Assembly: GCA_030544235.1 (NCBI GenBank)
Contig: CM060477.1
Coordinates: 21,597,934 to 21,661,933, forward strand
DNA from: Lepturacanthus savala
Lineage: Eukaryota; Chordata; Actinopteri; Scombriformes; Trichiuridae
Direction of reading: 5' to 3'
DNA length: 64,000 nucleotides
The position numbers were made by a program, and so were the translations under genes. Under the pieces are notes generated by a model. That model had not been told where the DNA came from and searched no databases. It saw nothing but the letters and a program-made list of their open reading frames with translations. Of the stretch, positions 62,682 through 64,000 are shown piece after piece (within the stretch, counting starts at the first letter, position 1; every line of letters begins with the position of its first letter).

Positions 62682-63322
62682 CTCAGCGTTAGGGTATAGG
62701 GAACGAAACTGCCAGGTATACCTCGCCCGATGATTTTGAAGGTGGTAGAGCTCCGAAACTGAAAATCATATCAAAACGGCACCAATTCCTACCCCCCCAG
62801 GTAAGAATTTAGGGTTAGGGTTAGGGTTTGGGTTAGGCTAGGGTTAGGGTTAGGCTCAGCGTTAGGGTATAGGGAATGAAACTGCCACGTATACCTCGCC
62901 CGATGATTTTGAAGGTGGTAGAGCTCCGAAACTGAAAATCATATCAAAACGGCACCAATTCCTACCCCCCCAGGTAAGAATTTAGGGTTAGGGTTAGGGT
63001 TAGGCTAGGGTTAGGGTTAGGCTCAGCGTTAGGGTATAGGGAATGAAACTGCCAGGTATACCTCGCCCGATGATTTTGAAGGTGGTAGAGCTCCGAAACT
63101 GAAAATCATATCAAAACGGCACCAATTCCTACCCCCCCAGGTAAGAATTTAGGGTTAGGGTTAGGGTTAGGGTTAAGCTAGGGTTAGGGTTAGGCTCAGC
63201 GTTAGGGTATAGGGAACGAAACTGCCAGGTATACCTCGCCCGATGATTTTGAAGGTGGTAGAGCTCCGAAACTGAAAATCATATCAAAACGGCACCAATT
63301 CCTACCCCCCCAGGTAAGAATT
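62682..63322 (+). repeat. Duplicated segment, partner at -4122
   Basis: Second copy of 58560-59200, with TTTGGG at 62827 and CACGTATACC at 62888. After it the linker has three hexamers and AAGC, where the first copy has GGTTTAGGG and a longer run. Confidence 0.8.
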
Positions 63323-64000
63323 TAGGGTTAGGGTTAGGGTTAAGCTAGGGTTAGGGTTAGGCTCAGCGTTAGGGTATAGGGAACGAAACTGCCAGGTATA
63401 CCTCGCCCGATGATTTTGAAGGTGGTAGAGCTCCGAAACTGAAAATCATATCAAAACGGCACCAATTCCTACCCCCCCAGGTAAGAATTTAGGGTTAGGG
63501 TTAGGGTTAGCGTTAAGCTAGGGTTAGGGTTAGGCTCAGCGTTAGGGTATAGGGAACGAAACTGCCAGGTATACCTCGCCCGATGATTTTGAAGGTGGTA
63601 GAGCTCCGAAACTGAAAATCATATCAAAACGGCACCAATTCCTACCCCCCAGGTAAGAATTTAGGGTTAGGGTTAGGGTTAGGGTTAGCGTTAAGCTAGG
63701 GTTAGGGTTAGGCTCAGCGTTAGGGTATAGGGAACGAAACTGCCAGGTATACCTCGCCCGATGATTTTGAAGGTGGTAGAGCTCCGAAACTGAAAATCAT
63801 ATCAAAACGGCACCAATTCCTACCCCCCAGGTAAGAATTTAGGGTTAGGGTTAGGGTTAGGGTTAGCGTTAAGCTAGGGTTAGGGTTAGGCTCAGCGTTA
63901 GGGTATAGGGAACGAAACTGCCAGGTATACCTCGCCCGATGATTTTGAAGGTGGTAGAGCTCCGAAACTGAAAATCATATCAAAACGGCACCAATTCCTA

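Larger units (their letters stand above)
1..64000 (+). repeat. Satellite array with embedded telomeric TTAGGG repeats
   Basis: The whole window is a head-to-tail array of one monomer of about 161-185 bp, with no orientation change of a full monomer. Each unit has a core (from CTCAGCGTTAGGG to GGTAAGAA), then 2-6 perfect TTAGGG hexamers, then a degenerate linker. No stretch of unique sequence is visible. On the consensus monomer all six frames hold stops: on the plus strand in TATAGGG, in CGATGATT and in GCGTTAGGG; on the minus strand in the TAACCC repeats, in GGGGTAGG and in ATATGA. Lengths of 161, 167, 173 and 179 bp all leave remainder 2 modulo 3, so no frame stays open across monomers. TTAGGG plus satellite structure indicates a eukaryotic subtelomere or (peri)centromere. 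I do not recognise the family by name. Confidence 0.97.
53733..64000 (+). repeat. Homogenised zone of near-identical monomers
   Basis: Most monomers read GAACG or GAATG, CTGCC, CGCCCG, GGTAGAG, CTCCG, AAAATC, CGG and GGTAAG. They differ mainly in hexamer number, linker (AAGC, GGC or TTAGCGTTAAGC) and C6 or C7. I do not see the CCACCCC/GGTTAG, AAATTCATATT or TACATGG subfamilies here. Rare markers are CACGTATACC (54971, 58420, 58766, 60838, 62888), TTTAGGG (56971, 59217) and TTTGGG (58705, 62827). The last monomer, from 63891, is cut by the window edge. Confidence 0.85.

Noticed and set aside
1..64000. Protein-coding genes
   Set aside because: All six frames contain stops within the consensus monomer and the repeat length shifts frame; no unique sequence is present to hold a gene.
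1..64000. CRISPR array
   Set aside because: Period (about 170 bp) and repeat content are far from the 25-40 bp repeat/unique spacer pattern; the intervals between conserved parts are themselves repeats.
1..64000. Terminal telomere
   Set aside because: Hexamer runs never exceed about six perfect copies and are interrupted by the core each time, so this is interstitial or subtelomeric, not the chromosome end itself.
1..64000. Integrated herpesvirus with telomeric repeats
   Set aside because: Some herpesviruses carry TTAGGG arrays at genome ends, but no viral coding sequence or other unique DNA occurs in 64 kb.
1..64000. A transposon or IS as the source of the repeats
   Set aside because: No terminal inverted repeats, target-site duplications or transposase-like sequence; only the small 9-bp inverted scar at 48606-48626 interrupts the direct orientation.

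Overview
This window is one continuous tandem-repeat array. From base 1 to base 64000 I see only copies of a single satellite monomer, all in the same orientation (about 380 copies, from 64,000 divided by a mean near 169 bp). I see no gene, tRNA, rRNA, transposon or unique sequence. Each monomer is a core of roughly 130 bp, largely non-telomeric, followed by a run of perfect telomeric hexamers (TTAGGG)2-6 and a short degenerate telomeric linker (GCTAGGGTTAGGGTTAGG or a variant). The TTAGGG motif, satellite organisation and higher-order structure point to a eukaryotic chromosome with vertebrate-type telomeres, in a subtelomeric or pericentromeric/telocentric region. TTAGGG is shared by vertebrates, many invertebrates, many fungi, several algae and some protists, so I do not name a species. 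If the hexamers have the orientation of the chromosome's own telomere, the telomere lies to the right.

Layout. (1) 190-22691: three imperfect tandem copies of a very large repeat of about 6.8-8.7 kb (starting at 190, 8886 and 15698). Copy 1 opens with a five-monomer higher-order repeat (HOR) of 847 bp (190-2718) and continues with a 1.7-1.9 kb HOR. (2) 22692-24919: a transition zone of shuffled monomers. (3) 24920-26929: a six-monomer, about 1002-bp HOR present twice. (4) 26930-29787: a mixed zone with a different five-monomer, about 847-bp HOR. (5) 29788-43683: a tandem duplication of a 7115-bp unit and a 6781-bp unit, the second lacking three monomers and carrying one extra. (6) 43010-53732: a rearranged zone built from an 841-bp five-monomer HOR and two other blocks, with a 53-bp truncated monomer present twice and one monomer carrying a small inverted insert at 48615-48626. 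(7) 53733-64000: a more homogeneous zone, including runs of 178-bp monomers.

The parts behave as nested repeats: hexamer inside monomer, monomer inside 5-11-monomer HOR, HOR inside 7-kb unit. Monomer lengths mostly fall on a 161 + 6n ladder because they differ mainly in hexamer number. Chimeric monomers at several places record unequal exchange in register. All six reading frames are closed within the consensus monomer, and most monomer lengths leave remainder 2 on division by 3, so no long reading frame can form. Any function is more likely structural (telomeric repeat-binding proteins, G-quadruplexes, heterochromatin, subtelomeric transcripts) than coding.
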